Shown here: in pieces, positions 44,301-52,547 of the stretch
Layout of the letters: the number at the start of each line of letters is the position of its first letter
Position numbering within the stretch: position 1 is the stretch's first letter
Source: UBA8752 sp002336475
GTDB lineage: Bacteria > Bacteroidota > Bacteroidia > Flavobacteriales_D > Sanyastnellaceae
Assembly (NCBI GenBank): GCA_943846755.1
Contig: OX044365.1
Location: 1,984,001-2,048,000 of the forward strand
Direction: 5' to 3'
Length of the DNA: 64,000 nucleotides
Notes under the pieces: generated by a model
Database searches by the model: none
Told to the model about the DNA's origin: nothing
The model's input: the letters and a program-made list of their open reading frames with translations, nothing else
Made by a program: the position numbers and the translations under genes

Positions 44301-44691
44301 CCTGCCCGGTATGACGATGTCTGTGGACATTGGTGGGGAGGAAGTGTTGACCGCAGACCTCGCTCTGATTGATGGTGTGTTCGACTTGGAATTCGGGGTC
44401 CTAACCGACTGTGAGTCTGCAATAGGAGAAGCGCCAGTACCTGCGACAACGGGCCTTTCGGTATTTCCCAACCCCTCGAATGGGGTGGCGTTTGTCCGAT
44501 TGGAAAAAGCGGCTTTTTATGGCCAGGCTCGGTGGGTTTTGGCGGATGGACTGGGCCGCATTGTGCGCAGTGGAACTTCCGCCACACCGCGCTGGGAACT
44601 GCCCCTTGAAGGACTCTCGCCCGGGGGCTATGTGTTGCATGTAGAAAGTGGCCACCAAGGCCTCGATCAGCGGGTAATGGTCACCCGCTGA
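41332..44691 (+). CDS. Large cysteine-patterned secreted repeat protein with T9SS type A tail
   Basis: 1119 residues; ATG at 41332 or 41338. A signal peptide ends FSSAAQ. Residues about 25-220 form an N-terminal domain (VCLDIEVLAIHTEGDLEGMT). From about 225 to 915 there are seven Ig/PKD-like modules of around 80 residues, most ending in a signature like ACATYVSPTCPDSTVLC. Two copies of another domain, around 724-830 and 920-1025, contain LCLNEGCYLMDF and LCVPPGCYALSM. The whole is strongly acidic. The type A tail is LSVFPNPSNGVAFVRL ... LGRIVRSG ... GGYVLHVESG. Probably a cell-surface or secreted structural or binding protein; disulfide stabilisation is inferred. Confidence 0.88.
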   Translation: MIMRFKLFFLGLALLGTFSSAAQPLLVDGDVCLDIEVLAIHTEGDLEGMTTYRLYATLPGPGDVVTTVFGDANHPTSLQTTTSFFQSEIGGQFPCANNPILFDAFPTLAWDSWLTLGISGPPDPTAGQDCPQVVMSSGSPFMTEFENGSGFTIDDMIGSAWFVVPSNTNGLPDEDGRVLLAQLTTDGALSGVLYMQILPAGIGTLAEVVELPLYGSCAEIAPVQCPDEIFAVGEGCNWEFEVGSAQPGDTAVWSFGDDVQAGGHYTGYAFAADGDYPVSVSYSSDYCPNGVTLETVVDVAGCSEVDCVLELNVETAQEGEVIMVIPTGYPEGVELIYSLNGEVFQEGGLAITLPVGTGDAPWQVCVQYISEDCPDGVVACTGSEGYESGCPDEIWVGGADCEYILSICDYTEGESVMWSFSDSTTAEGHFTWHTFPEDGLYEACATYVSPTCPDSTVLCTAVEVEGCGPCVLDVVVVSENAEEGNWVLSTEGVPEGTVVEWFDGTGEFLEQAEELYFQGSGTVCAMYETPECPSGVEACIELELATPNCDVQLELTELALCGEYLVEYNGEPGPGDVVWYLDGELIQTGGSAFDFSVDSAQSALVCAVATGADCPQGEEVCIAVENEGCEPCLTEDDAELMSGLVDASEPCLVFLLVEMMQPNDFYIFWEFGDGMTTSNAHLFTEHQYAESGTYEACATVFSPGCPEGSTWCIEVEVEGCDALCEPVVVTVTPEEGASGLYFWAGSSANWFQDDMFLIPGGSSEPLELGLCLNEGCYLMDFWPGDSSASASALDIVVSDADGPIEWESDPFVDENGWQAVHFGVGEPGCDPAPEFCTLDIEAEQQADGSWTLTAVTASSEDVDFQWTFADGSVLNGQTVNYTFVSGAAFETACVSAFFPECGEILAACMDLDGGADEACEAVEVVIEGETFVELLEDLEWAWSLVNENFDWSGSLSLDPSDGDAEGLVLCVPPGCYALSMELSGLPGFQGLPGMTMSVDIGGEEVLTADLALIDGVFDLEFGVLTDCESAIGEAPVPATTGLSVFPNPSNGVAFVRLEKAAFYGQARWVLADGLGRIVRSGTSATPRWELPLEGLSPGGYVLHVESGHQGLDQRVMVTR
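42000..44070 (+). repeat. Tandem cysteine-signature Ig/PKD-like modules (protein-level repeats)
   Basis: Module ends fall near 42230, 42500, 42730, 42975, 43214, 43488 and 44070. Most carry a C-x-x-(Y/F)-x-x-x-x-C-P-x-G-x-x-x-C pattern followed by an acidic linker ending in EGC or similar. DNA identity is low, so these are old protein repeats and not recent duplications. Confidence 0.75.
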
Positions 44692-44699
44692 GGAGGGCT

Positions 44700-44707
44700 T
44701 ATTTTCG
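44700..44707 (+). promoter_or_regulatory. Likely -7 element of the DUF2723 gene
   Basis: TATTTTCG, fits TAnnTTyG, 66 bp before ATG 44774. Confidence 0.4.
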
Positions 44708-44773
44708 CGGAAGTTCCAGAAGTTTCCGTTCCGAATTTTCGGGGCTTTTTCCGACGGAACCAATCCACGCCGC

Positions 44774-47700
44774 ATGAACTACAAGCGACTCAATGATCTC
44801 ACGGGATGGGCTGTATGGCTTATCGCTTCGATCGTCTACCTGCTCACGATTGAGCCCACAGCCAGTTTTTGGGACTGTGGCGAATTCATCGCCTCCGCAT
44901 ACAAGCTGGAGGTCGGTCACCCCCCGGGGGCACCGATGTTTATGCTCTTGGCGCGCCTGTTCTCCATGTTCTTTCCTGCTGCGATGGCCGCAACTGCGGT
45001 GAATGTCATGAGTGCTATGGCGAGTTCATTCACCATCCTCTTCTTGTTTTGGAGTGTGACCCATATGGCCCGAAAGCTGGCCTTGAGCCGTTTGGCGGAG
45101 GGCGTCACCGGGTTGTCTGACGGACAGCGCATCGCGGTTCTCGCCAGCGGTGCGGTGGGGGCTTTGGCTTACACCTTCAGCGACAGCTTCTGGTTTTCTG
45201 CGGTGGAGGGCGAGGTGTATGCCTTGTCTTCGTTGTTCACAGCGCTGGTTTTCTGGGCCATCCTCAAATGGGAGGCGAATTCGGAAGAGCCGGGCAACTT
45301 GCGTTGGATTGTCCTCATTGCATATCTCATGGGGCTTTCAATTGGTGTGCACCTCCTCAATTTGTTGGCGATTCCTGCGATTGTTGCGGTGTATTATTTC
45401 AAACGAAACACCTTTAAGTGGCCCACTTTTATCGGAGCTATGGCCTTGTCGTTGGCGCTGTTGTTGTTCGTGCAGTACGGGCTGATTCAGGGCTTTGTGA
45501 AGTTGGCTGCCCGTTTCGAGTTGGCCTTTGTGAACAGCATGGGGTTGCCTTTCAATACCGGTGTGGCGGTCTACATCGCACTGGTGATTGCCTTGATTGT
45601 GGCCGCCTTGTGGTGGAGCCGTCAAAAGGGCTGGTGGCAGCTTAATGTTGGCGCCCTTTCGGTGGCCATGATTTTGGTGGGATACAGCACTTTTGCCCTG
45701 ATTGTGGTGCGCTCTGCAGCGAACCCTCCGATGGACGAGAACAACCCGGAGAACCTCTTTGCGCTGCTCGCATACCTCAACCGGGAGCAGTACGGTGATC
45801 GCCCACTGGGAACGGGTCAATACTGGAACTCTCCAAACGACATGGAGGACCCCTACAGCGACGGTTCCCCTTCTTATTTCCCGAGTTACAGTGTCTACAA
45901 GTCCCGCGGGGCTGTGGACTCCCGTGTAGCCACTTTCAAGGACCGCTTTGCGGCCGACAAGTACATGGACGCCAACGAAGGGACGTTCTCGGTGAAACAG
46001 GAGTACGTGGACAGCGGCGAAAAGCGGAATGGCGTTCCACGCTATGACGACCGGTTCACGATGCTGTTTCCCCGCATGTATTCCAGTCAGGCAAACCACA
46101 TTAAGGAGTACAAGCGTTGGTCCAACTACAAGGGCTGGAATGAGGACGTTGGTTTTGTCAGCCCCATTGACCAAAAGGAGCGCGATGCAGCGTCTTTTGA
46201 GCAGCACATTGCAGGTCGCATTTTGGGTGGCAATTTGGAGAAAGCCGAGTTGGGCCGCATGCTCAACAACCTCTACCGGTCATTTGGCCAGCGCTTCGGC
46301 GCCAAGTTTGAGGTGCGCAGTGGTACAGAGATCATCGTAGGCCGCGGAAACGATGCCCGTTTGGCTGATTTGGGCAATGCCGAAGTTCGGCGAACCCTCG
46401 CTCAAATGATGGTGGATGACCTGTCGCAAGGACTGGACCATGGCCGCACTTATGCGCAAACCTTGCAGCGCAGTCTAAATGGCATTGAACAGCAGGTTCG
46501 GGCCGCTACCAATAGGGCCAACCAGACCCGGTCATCAGAGGACATCCGCGAGGTTCAGAGGCTGCAGGGACAGGCCGACCGTTACCATGAATTGCTGATG
46601 CCGTCTCAGGGAGAGAACCTGACTTTCTTTACCCAGTATCAGATTGGTTGGATGTATCTGCGGTATTTCATGTGGAACTACTCTGGGCGTCAGAATGACG
46701 TTCAGGGCCACGGGGATTTTATCGATGGAAACTGGTTGACTGGAGTGGATTTCTTGGATGCTGAACGTTTGGGCAGCCGGGACAATGTGCCGCCTCACCG
46801 CACCTCGGACAAGGCCCACAACAATTATTATCTGTTGCCCTTTTTGCTGGGCTTGATTGGCGCCATATTCCAGGCCTTCCGGAGCTGGCGGGATTTCTCG
46901 GTGACCGGCTTGCTGTTTGTTTTGACGGGCTTGGCCATTGTGGTGTATTTGAACCAGTACCCTCTGCAGCCACGTGAAAGGGACTACGCTTATGTGGGCT
47001 CATTTTATGCGTTCACGATTTGGATTGGCCTTGGTGTGTACGCCCTGTTTGACATGGCGGCGAACCTCAAGGGCAAGTCTTTGGGCATCGCCATGGGTGC
47101 GCCCTTGGTATTTGGGGTTGTCCTCTACATTCTCGAGTCTGCCGGGGGCGGTGGACATGCGTTGAGCTACACGGTGTTGTATCTGGGAGTGTTGGCTGCC
47201 GGTTTGTTGGGATTGGCCTTTGCTTTGGGAAGATCGGGCCATGAAAAACTCAGTGCGATGGTGCTGTCGGCACTGCTGCTTTTGGTGCCCATTCAGATGG
47301 GGGCAGAAGGTTGGAACGACCACAGCCGCGCTGGCCGCAGCACTGGTGTGGACATGGCCAAAAACTACTTGGACAGCCTCGCTCCCAATGCCATCATCTT
47401 TACCAATGGAGACAACGACACGTTCCCGCTGTGGTATGTGCAGGAGGTAGAGGGATACCGGACCGATGTGCGGATCGTCAATCTGAGTTTGCTCAATACC
47501 GATTGGTATGTGGAGCAGATGAAGCGCCGCGCCTATGACAGTGCCCCGGTGCCCATTCGCATGGGAGAAGAAAAGTACCGCCAGGGAACGCGCGATATCG
47601 TGTTGTTGGACCCGCCTGCGGACACGAACAACCCCTATGTGGACATCCAGACAGCCATGCGCCAGGCATTGGACGATACGGACATGGTGGATTACGGCGG

Positions 47701-48643
47701 TGGCCGAAAGTATGCCCACCTTCCATCCAACAGTTTCAGTGTTCCGGTCAACAAGGAAGCGGTCATGGCCTCTGGGGTGGTTCTTCCAGAAGAACGGAAC
47801 CTCTTGGTCGATGCATTGGAGTGGACCGTGACCGATGGCAATGGAACGCCCAAACAGTACGTCCTCAAAAACCAGTTCATGGTCATGGAGATCCTGAGCA
47901 ACAACAACTGGGAGCGTCCGGTTTACTTCGCGGTGACCATCGGCCCAGACAGTTATGTAGGACTTCAGGATTACTTCCGTTTGGAGGGCCTGGCTTGGCG
48001 TTTGGTCCCTGTCAAATACGGGTCCCGGGGAGGTCAGCCTGTGGGCATTGCTCAAGACATCATGTACACCAACGTCATGGAAGACTTCCAGTGGGGCGGC
48101 ATGGATGCAGAAGGCGAAATCTACATGGATGAGAACAACCGCAGGATGGCCACAAACATCCGCCTGCAGTTGACCAACCTCGCGGAGTCCTTTGTGCAGT
48201 CGGGCAAAAGTGCGCGCGGTTTGGAGGTGATCGAACGGCTGGTGGCCTCAACGCCTGAGCGCAATGTGCCTTACGATCGAATCATGCTGCCTTCCATTGA
48301 ATTGTTGGCCCAAATGAGCCAAGACAACAGCTTGACCGACGCCCAAAGGGCAAAGGCGGGTGCGTTGGCGAAGCAAGTGGGTTCCGCACTGTTTGAGTCG
48401 TTGTCGGGTGATGTCAATTACTTCTTCTCGTTGGATGACGCCTACTATTTGGCAGCGAACAATGAGATTCAAATGGCCATGGCGGTGAGCCAACGTGTAT
48501 CGGGCGCCCTTTCGGATGCCTTGCCGGATGACCCTGAGATAGAGGCGATCACCTCAGCCATGAGTCAACTGCAGAAAGACAGGTCGGCGCGCCAGAATGG
48601 GCCGCTTTCCGACCCCGCCGTGTTTGACCCTGACGCACGCTGA
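44774..48643 (+). CDS. DUF2723 / TMEM260-like membrane glycosyltransferase (GT117 type)
   Basis: 1289 residues. The N-terminal half is polytopic, about twelve or more helices. TIEPTASFWDCGEFIASAYK followed by LEVGHPPGAPMFMLLARLFS is the DUF2723 signature, with acidic residues in the first periplasmic loop as in GT-C enzymes. Human TMEM260 of this family is an O-mannosyltransferase. In Bacteroidota the family is common and has been linked to protein O-glycosylation, a step plausible for the T9SS cargo encoded here. The C-terminal half has NYLDSLAPNAIIFTNGDND and TPR-like helices. Its stop overlaps purN as TGATG. Confidence 0.88.
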   Translation: MNYKRLNDLTGWAVWLIASIVYLLTIEPTASFWDCGEFIASAYKLEVGHPPGAPMFMLLARLFSMFFPAAMAATAVNVMSAMASSFTILFLFWSVTHMARKLALSRLAEGVTGLSDGQRIAVLASGAVGALAYTFSDSFWFSAVEGEVYALSSLFTALVFWAILKWEANSEEPGNLRWIVLIAYLMGLSIGVHLLNLLAIPAIVAVYYFKRNTFKWPTFIGAMALSLALLLFVQYGLIQGFVKLAARFELAFVNSMGLPFNTGVAVYIALVIALIVAALWWSRQKGWWQLNVGALSVAMILVGYSTFALIVVRSAANPPMDENNPENLFALLAYLNREQYGDRPLGTGQYWNSPNDMEDPYSDGSPSYFPSYSVYKSRGAVDSRVATFKDRFAADKYMDANEGTFSVKQEYVDSGEKRNGVPRYDDRFTMLFPRMYSSQANHIKEYKRWSNYKGWNEDVGFVSPIDQKERDAASFEQHIAGRILGGNLEKAELGRMLNNLYRSFGQRFGAKFEVRSGTEIIVGRGNDARLADLGNAEVRRTLAQMMVDDLSQGLDHGRTYAQTLQRSLNGIEQQVRAATNRANQTRSSEDIREVQRLQGQADRYHELLMPSQGENLTFFTQYQIGWMYLRYFMWNYSGRQNDVQGHGDFIDGNWLTGVDFLDAERLGSRDNVPPHRTSDKAHNNYYLLPFLLGLIGAIFQAFRSWRDFSVTGLLFVLTGLAIVVYLNQYPLQPRERDYAYVGSFYAFTIWIGLGVYALFDMAANLKGKSLGIAMGAPLVFGVVLYILESAGGGGHALSYTVLYLGVLAAGLLGLAFALGRSGHEKLSAMVLSALLLLVPIQMGAEGWNDHSRAGRSTGVDMAKNYLDSLAPNAIIFTNGDNDTFPLWYVQEVEGYRTDVRIVNLSLLNTDWYVEQMKRRAYDSAPVPIRMGEEKYRQGTRDIVLLDPPADTNNPYVDIQTAMRQALDDTDMVDYGGGRKYAHLPSNSFSVPVNKEAVMASGVVLPEERNLLVDALEWTVTDGNGTPKQYVLKNQFMVMEILSNNNWERPVYFAVTIGPDSYVGLQDYFRLEGLAWRLVPVKYGSRGGQPVGIAQDIMYTNVMEDFQWGGMDAEGEIYMDENNRRMATNIRLQLTNLAESFVQSGKSARGLEVIERLVASTPERNVPYDRIMLPSIELLAQMSQDNSLTDAQRAKAGALAKQVGSALFESLSGDVNYFFSLDDAYYLAANNEIQMAMAVSQRVSGALSDALPDDPEIEAITSAMSQLQKDRSARQNGPLSDPAVFDPDAR

Positions 48644-49287
48644 TGGGCACAGGCACACTGAAGGTGGCCATTTTGGCCAGTGGCGAGGGAACGAATGCAG
48701 AGCGGTTGATTCAGGCTGCAGGAAAGCGCGCTGACATTGAGGTTGCAGTGGTGGCTAGCAACAGGTCTAGCGCTGGAGTATTGCGCAGATCAGAAGCGCT
48801 GGGTGTCGAGACTTGGGTTTTTTCTAAGGCGCAGCTCAACGGCGGAGTGGTGGCGCAGGAATTGGGTGCACGGGGGGTTCAATTTGTCGTGTTGATGGGC
48901 TTTTTGCTCAAAGTGCCGCAGTCCTTGGTCGGGGTGTTTCCTCGGCGCATGTTGAACCTGCACCCTTCGTTATTGCCTGCTTTCGGAGGAAAGGGCATGT
49001 ACGGTGACCACGTGCACCGTGCGGTATACGGTGCCATGCAAGATGGATCGGTGACCGAAACCGGCATGACCTTGCATTGGGTGGACGCTGGTTATGACAC
49101 AGGAGCTGTGTTTTTTCAAGCGCGTGTCGAACTTGATGCATCAGCGGATACACCGCTCTCGATTTCTGCCAAAGTGCGGAAGCTGGAATTGGAGCATTGC
49201 GCGCAGGAAGCCTTGCGTGCGGTGACGGAATCCCTATCCTTGTCTGGAACGATTGACCCTCAAGTGAACGGTAAACATGGCCTTTGA
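48643..49287 (+). CDS. purN: Phosphoribosylglycinamide formyltransferase
   Basis: 214 residues. It transfers formyl from 10-formyl-THF to GAR in purine synthesis. VAILASGEGTNAERLI binds phosphate near the N terminus. NLHPSLLPAFGGKGMYGDHV contains the catalytic Asn-His pair, and the catalytic Asp lies in WVDAGYDTGAVFFQARV. The start ATG overlaps the upstream stop as TGATG, and its stop lies 8 bp inside marC, so the run is translationally coupled. Confidence 0.95.
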   Translation: MGTGTLKVAILASGEGTNAERLIQAAGKRADIEVAVVASNRSSAGVLRRSEALGVETWVFSKAQLNGGVVAQELGARGVQFVVLMGFLLKVPQSLVGVFPRRMLNLHPSLLPAFGGKGMYGDHVHRAVYGAMQDGSVTETGMTLHWVDAGYDTGAVFFQARVELDASADTPLSISAKVRKLELEHCAQEALRAVTESLSLSGTIDPQVNGKHGL

Positions 49288-49867
49288 TTGGACAGAATTG
49301 TTGAAGTCGGGGATGGTGATGTTTGCCGTCATCGACATTGTGGGGTCCATTCCTTTTTTGCTGGACATCAAGAAAAAGGCCGGTGACATTCATGCCGAAC
49401 GGGCCAGTTTGGTGGCGCTCGGCATCATGCTGGCCTTCCTTTTTTTGGGCGAAGGCGTGATCAACTTCTTGGGCATTGATGTCAATTCCTTTGCTGTGGC
49501 GGGATCCATTGTCATGTTCTTCATGGCGTTCGAAATGATCCTGGGCATCACCTTGTTCAAACAGTCGCCAGAGTCCATGAAAACAGCGACCATCGTGCCT
49601 GTTGCTTTTCCACTGATTGCGGGGGCAGGCAGCATGACCTCCATCATTTCGTTGAGGGCCGAGTATGCCGCCATCAACATTGCGCTGGCCATTCTGGTGA
49701 ACATGGCCTTGGTGTATTTCGTGTTGCGTTTGACGGGTCGCATTGAGCGGATGTTGGGTGAGGGGGGCATTGCCGTCCTTCAAAAGGTGTTTGGCATCAT
49801 CCTGTTGGCCATTGCCGTTAAGCTCTTTTCTGCCAACGCGGCCATGCTCTTTCAAGTCCATGGCTGA
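49277..49867 (+). CDS. MarC family (UPF0056) membrane protein
   Basis: 196 residues with six hydrophobic helices. FAVIDIVGSIPFLLDIKKK near the N terminus and VPVAFPLIAGAGSMTSIISL in the middle are the two characteristic MarC repeats. MarC-family proteins are integral inner-membrane proteins of unsettled function; an early link to antibiotic resistance was not upheld for E. coli MarC. It overlaps purN by 11 bp and rnhA by 8 bp. Confidence 0.93.
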   Translation: MAFDWTELLKSGMVMFAVIDIVGSIPFLLDIKKKAGDIHAERASLVALGIMLAFLFLGEGVINFLGIDVNSFAVAGSIVMFFMAFEMILGITLFKQSPESMKTATIVPVAFPLIAGAGSMTSIISLRAEYAAINIALAILVNMALVYFVLRLTGRIERMLGEGGIAVLQKVFGIILLAIAVKLFSANAAMLFQVHG

Positions 49868-50324
49868 TCCAGTGGTCGTCCATACCGATGGTGGGGCCTC
49901 GGGCAATCCGGGTCCAGGGGGCTATGGCGCCATTTTGGAATGGGGCGGACACCGGAAGGAGTTCACGGCTGGTTACCGGCTGACCACCAACAACCGGATG
50001 GAGTTGCTTGCAGTGATCGTGGCTTTGGAAGCCCTGAATCGCGAAGGGGTGGACGTGTGGGTTGTCAGTGACAGCAAATACGTGATTGACTCGGTCGTCA
50101 AAGGGTGGGTGTTCAACTGGGAGAAGAAAGGATTCAAAGGCAAGAAGAACCCGGACTTGTGGAAGCGCTTTTTGAGGGTTTACCGCAAACACAAGGTGCA
50201 ATTTGACTGGGTCAAAGGCCATGCGGGCAACCCGATGAACGAACGCGCCGACCAGTTGGCTGTCTCGGCTTACAAAAAGAAAGGCCTGTTGATTGACGAC
50301 GGCTACGAGGCTTCAGTGGCTTGA
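49860..50324 (+). CDS. rnhA: Ribonuclease HI
   Basis: 154 residues from ATG 49860, the usual length. It cuts RNA in RNA-DNA hybrids. All four catalytic acids are present, Asp10 (VHTDGGASGNPGPGGYG), Glu48 (NNRMELLAV), Asp71 (VVSDSKYVID) and Asp131 (NERADQLAV), with His121 in WVKGHAGN. It overlaps marC by 8 bp and its last 22 bp overlap the opposing pseudouridine synthase gene. Confidence 0.96.
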   Translation: MADPVVVHTDGGASGNPGPGGYGAILEWGGHRKEFTAGYRLTTNNRMELLAVIVALEALNREGVDVWVVSDSKYVIDSVVKGWVFNWEKKGFKGKKNPDLWKRFLRVYRKHKVQFDWVKGHAGNPMNERADQLAVSAYKKKGLLIDDGYEASVA

Positions 50325-51292
50325 CCCTCGTCGAGTGTGGCCTTTACCCAAGAAATGCGCTTGAATTTTTTGGGTGCACCAGCAGATGCTTCTGATGGTG
50401 CACCGTGCGTCCCACTGGGGACTTCAAGTTTGACCGCACTCAGGAACAAACCTTGTCCCGAATACCGCGGTGGGGCGGTTTCATCTGCACCAACCAGGGG
50501 GTAGCGGTCTTCTCCGACGATGGGGTGCCCCAACAGTGTGCAGTGCTTTCGGATTTGGTGGGTGCGCCCCGTGGTGGGCTTGACCTCGAGCAGCGTGGCC
50601 GTGCCGTGCACAGGGAGGGGGCCTGAGGCAAGCGCTCGCCAGGCTGTATGGGCGGGTTTTCCGTTCAATGGATGGCGGGATTCGCCCTGTCCAGTCATGG
50701 TTCCCGCTACAAGGGCGAGGTACGTTTTTTTGACGCTGTGCTCGGCAAAGGCAGCACTGATGCCCTGGGCATTTTTCAAGGTCAAGGCGATGCATACCCA
50801 ACCGGCGGTTGCCCGATCGAGGCGGTGTACAGGGTGTGGCCACCGCATGGCATCGGGACGGAGGGCTTGCAGGGTGGACTTTTGGTCGGGGGTTCCGGCA
50901 TGGGCCCAGTGGGCGAGCAAGCCCGCAAGGTGGAACCGGCCATGCCCTGAGGTGGCCATACCGGCGGGTTTCCAAACGAACAGATGGTCGGCCCCTGGTG
51001 GCCTGTGCCATTTCAGGATCGCTGGTGCTCCAGCACCCGGCGGCGGTGGAACCGAGGCATCAGGTAAATAGGCGATTTCATCTCCTGTCTGAACCACTCG
51101 CGCAGTTGCAGATGGGACGCCATTGAGTGCAATCCGCCCCCTTTCGATGGCTTTTTTGCAGGATTTGCGGCTGGGCAGGAAGGAGGGGAACAAGCCAGGT
51201 AAGGCATCCTGAAGGCGCATGCCGTGCCTTTCAGACCCGATTTTAGCGGTTACGGTCGCAAATTCAGGGTGTTTTGGCTGTTCCAGGTCCAT
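50303..51292 (-). CDS. RluA-family pseudouridine synthase
   Basis: 329 residues. An N-terminal S4-like RNA-binding region (about 27-78, LPSRKSCKKAIERGRIALNG) precedes the catalytic domain with PHPVHRLDRATAGWVCIAL, which carries the catalytic Asp in HRLDRATAG. Then KKTYLALVAGTM, TGRTHQIRKHCTLLGHPIVGEDRY and LFLSAVKLEV follow. It isomerises uridine in rRNA or tRNA; which site cannot be told. An unusual Pro/Gly/Ala-rich linker joins the two parts. Convergent overlap with rnhA; divergent from the dehydrogenase at 51341. Confidence 0.92.
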   Translation of the reverse strand: MDLEQPKHPEFATVTAKIGSERHGMRLQDALPGLFPSFLPSRKSCKKAIERGRIALNGVPSATARVVQTGDEIAYLPDASVPPPPGAGAPAILKWHRPPGADHLFVWKPAGMATSGHGRFHLAGLLAHWAHAGTPDQKSTLQALRPDAMRWPHPVHRLDRATAGWVCIALTLKNAQGISAAFAEHSVKKTYLALVAGTMTGQGESRHPLNGKPAHTAWRALASGPLPVHGTATLLEVKPTTGRTHQIRKHCTLLGHPIVGEDRYPLVGADETAPPRYSGQGLFLSAVKLEVPSGTHGAPSEASAGAPKKFKRISWVKATLDEGQATEAS

Positions 51293-51322
51293 GGCTGTTC
51301 AAGTGTACGCACGCATGCGTTG

Positions 51323-51330
51323 TATTTTTG
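51323..51330 (+). promoter_or_regulatory. Likely -7 element of the glutaryl-CoA dehydrogenase gene
   Basis: TATTTTTG, exact TAnnTTTG, 4 bp before ATG 51335 and 10 bp before ATG 51341. It suggests an almost leaderless mRNA and favours the second ATG. Confidence 0.55.
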
Positions 51331-51340
51331 AGGCATGAAC

Positions 51341-52534
51341 ATGGGATCTGTTAAGACCGACCTCTACCAGGGGCATGATTACTATATGATGGACGACCTC
51401 CTCACTGAGGAGCACAAACTCATCCGCGATGCGGCCCGAGCATGGGTCAAGCAGGAGGTGAGCCCCATCATTGAAGACGCCGCCGAAACGCAGGTGTTTC
51501 CAAAGCATTTGCTTCCAGGCTTGGGGGCCATCGGTGCCTTTGGACCTTACATCCCCGAGCAATACGGTGGAGCGGGTCTGGACCAGATTTCCTACGGGCT
51601 CATCATGCAGGAATTGGAGCGTTGCGACAGTGGGTTGCGCAGCACGGCTTCGGTTCAGAGTTCATTGGTGATGTACCCCATTTGGAAGTACGGCAGTGAG
51701 GAACAGCGCATGAAGTATTTGCCCAAGCTTGCCACGGGCGAGATGATGGGTTGCTTTGGGTTGACAGAGCCCGATCACGGGTCCAACCCAGGGGGCATGA
51801 TCACCAACTTCAAGGATGCTGGAGATGGGGAGAATGTGATTTTGAACGGAGCCAAGCTGTGGATTTCAAATGCGCCGTTCGCTGACATCGCTGTGGTGTG
51901 GGCCAAGGACGAAACGGGTCGGATTCACGGCATCGTGGTCGAACGCGGTATGGAAGGATTCTCTACACCTAAGATGACCGGCAAGTGGAGTTTGCGTGCC
52001 TCGGATACTGGGGAGCTCATTTTCGAAGATGTAAAGGTGCCCAAGGCGAATATTCTTCCTGGTCGTTCCGGGCTAGGTGCGCCTTTGAGCTGCTTGGACA
52101 GTGCGCGTTATGGCATTGCATGGGGTGCGATTGGTGCCGCATTGGATTGCTATGATGCCGCTTTGCGTTATGCCAAGCAGCGGGAGCAGTTTGGCCGTCC
52201 CATCGCAGGTTTCCAATTGCAGCAGAAGAAATTGGCCGAGATGATCACAGAGATCACGAAGGCTCAGTTGTTGACCCTTCGCCTGGGCCAGTTGCGCAAT
52301 GAGGGCAAGGCCACCAGTGGCCAGATTTCTATGGCCAAGCGGAACAATGTCGAAATCGCCATCAACATTGCCCGCGAAGCGCGTCAGATACTGGGCGGTA
52401 TGGGCATTACCGGAGAGTATCCCATCATGCGGCACATGATGAACTTGGAATCTGTGATCACCTACGAGGGAACGCACGACATCCACCTCCTGATCACCGG
52501 ATTGGACATCACCGGCGAGAACGCGTTTAAGTAA
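51341..52534 (+). CDS. gcdH: Acyl-CoA dehydrogenase, glutaryl-CoA dehydrogenase type
   Basis: 397 residues from ATG 51341 (ATG 51335 adds two). FAD enzyme; the glutaryl-CoA type oxidises and decarboxylates glutaryl-CoA to crotonyl-CoA in lysine and tryptophan breakdown. MGCFGLTEPDHGSNPGGM is typical of that branch, as are FGRPIAGFQLQQKKLAEMI and the catalytic base in VITYEGTHDIHLLITG. Assignment over other short-chain dehydrogenases rests on these motifs. It fits the kynurenine genes elsewhere in the window, whose meta-type route can lead to glutaryl-CoA, though lysine breakdown is equally possible. Confidence 0.85.
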   Translation: MGSVKTDLYQGHDYYMMDDLLTEEHKLIRDAARAWVKQEVSPIIEDAAETQVFPKHLLPGLGAIGAFGPYIPEQYGGAGLDQISYGLIMQELERCDSGLRSTASVQSSLVMYPIWKYGSEEQRMKYLPKLATGEMMGCFGLTEPDHGSNPGGMITNFKDAGDGENVILNGAKLWISNAPFADIAVVWAKDETGRIHGIVVERGMEGFSTPKMTGKWSLRASDTGELIFEDVKVPKANILPGRSGLGAPLSCLDSARYGIAWGAIGAALDCYDAALRYAKQREQFGRPIAGFQLQQKKLAEMITEITKAQLLTLRLGQLRNEGKATSGQISMAKRNNVEIAINIAREARQILGGMGITGEYPIMRHMMNLESVITYEGTHDIHLLITGLDITGENAFK

Positions 52535-52547
52535 AGCGCAGCGCCTC

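Noticed and set aside
47000..48055. 351-residue minus-strand frame within the DUF2723 gene
   Set aside because: Antisense shadow; composition typical of reversed coding DNA.
48908..49906. 332-residue minus-strand frame over purN/marC/rnhA
   Set aside because: His/Gln/Arg-rich antisense frame crossing three well-supported genes.
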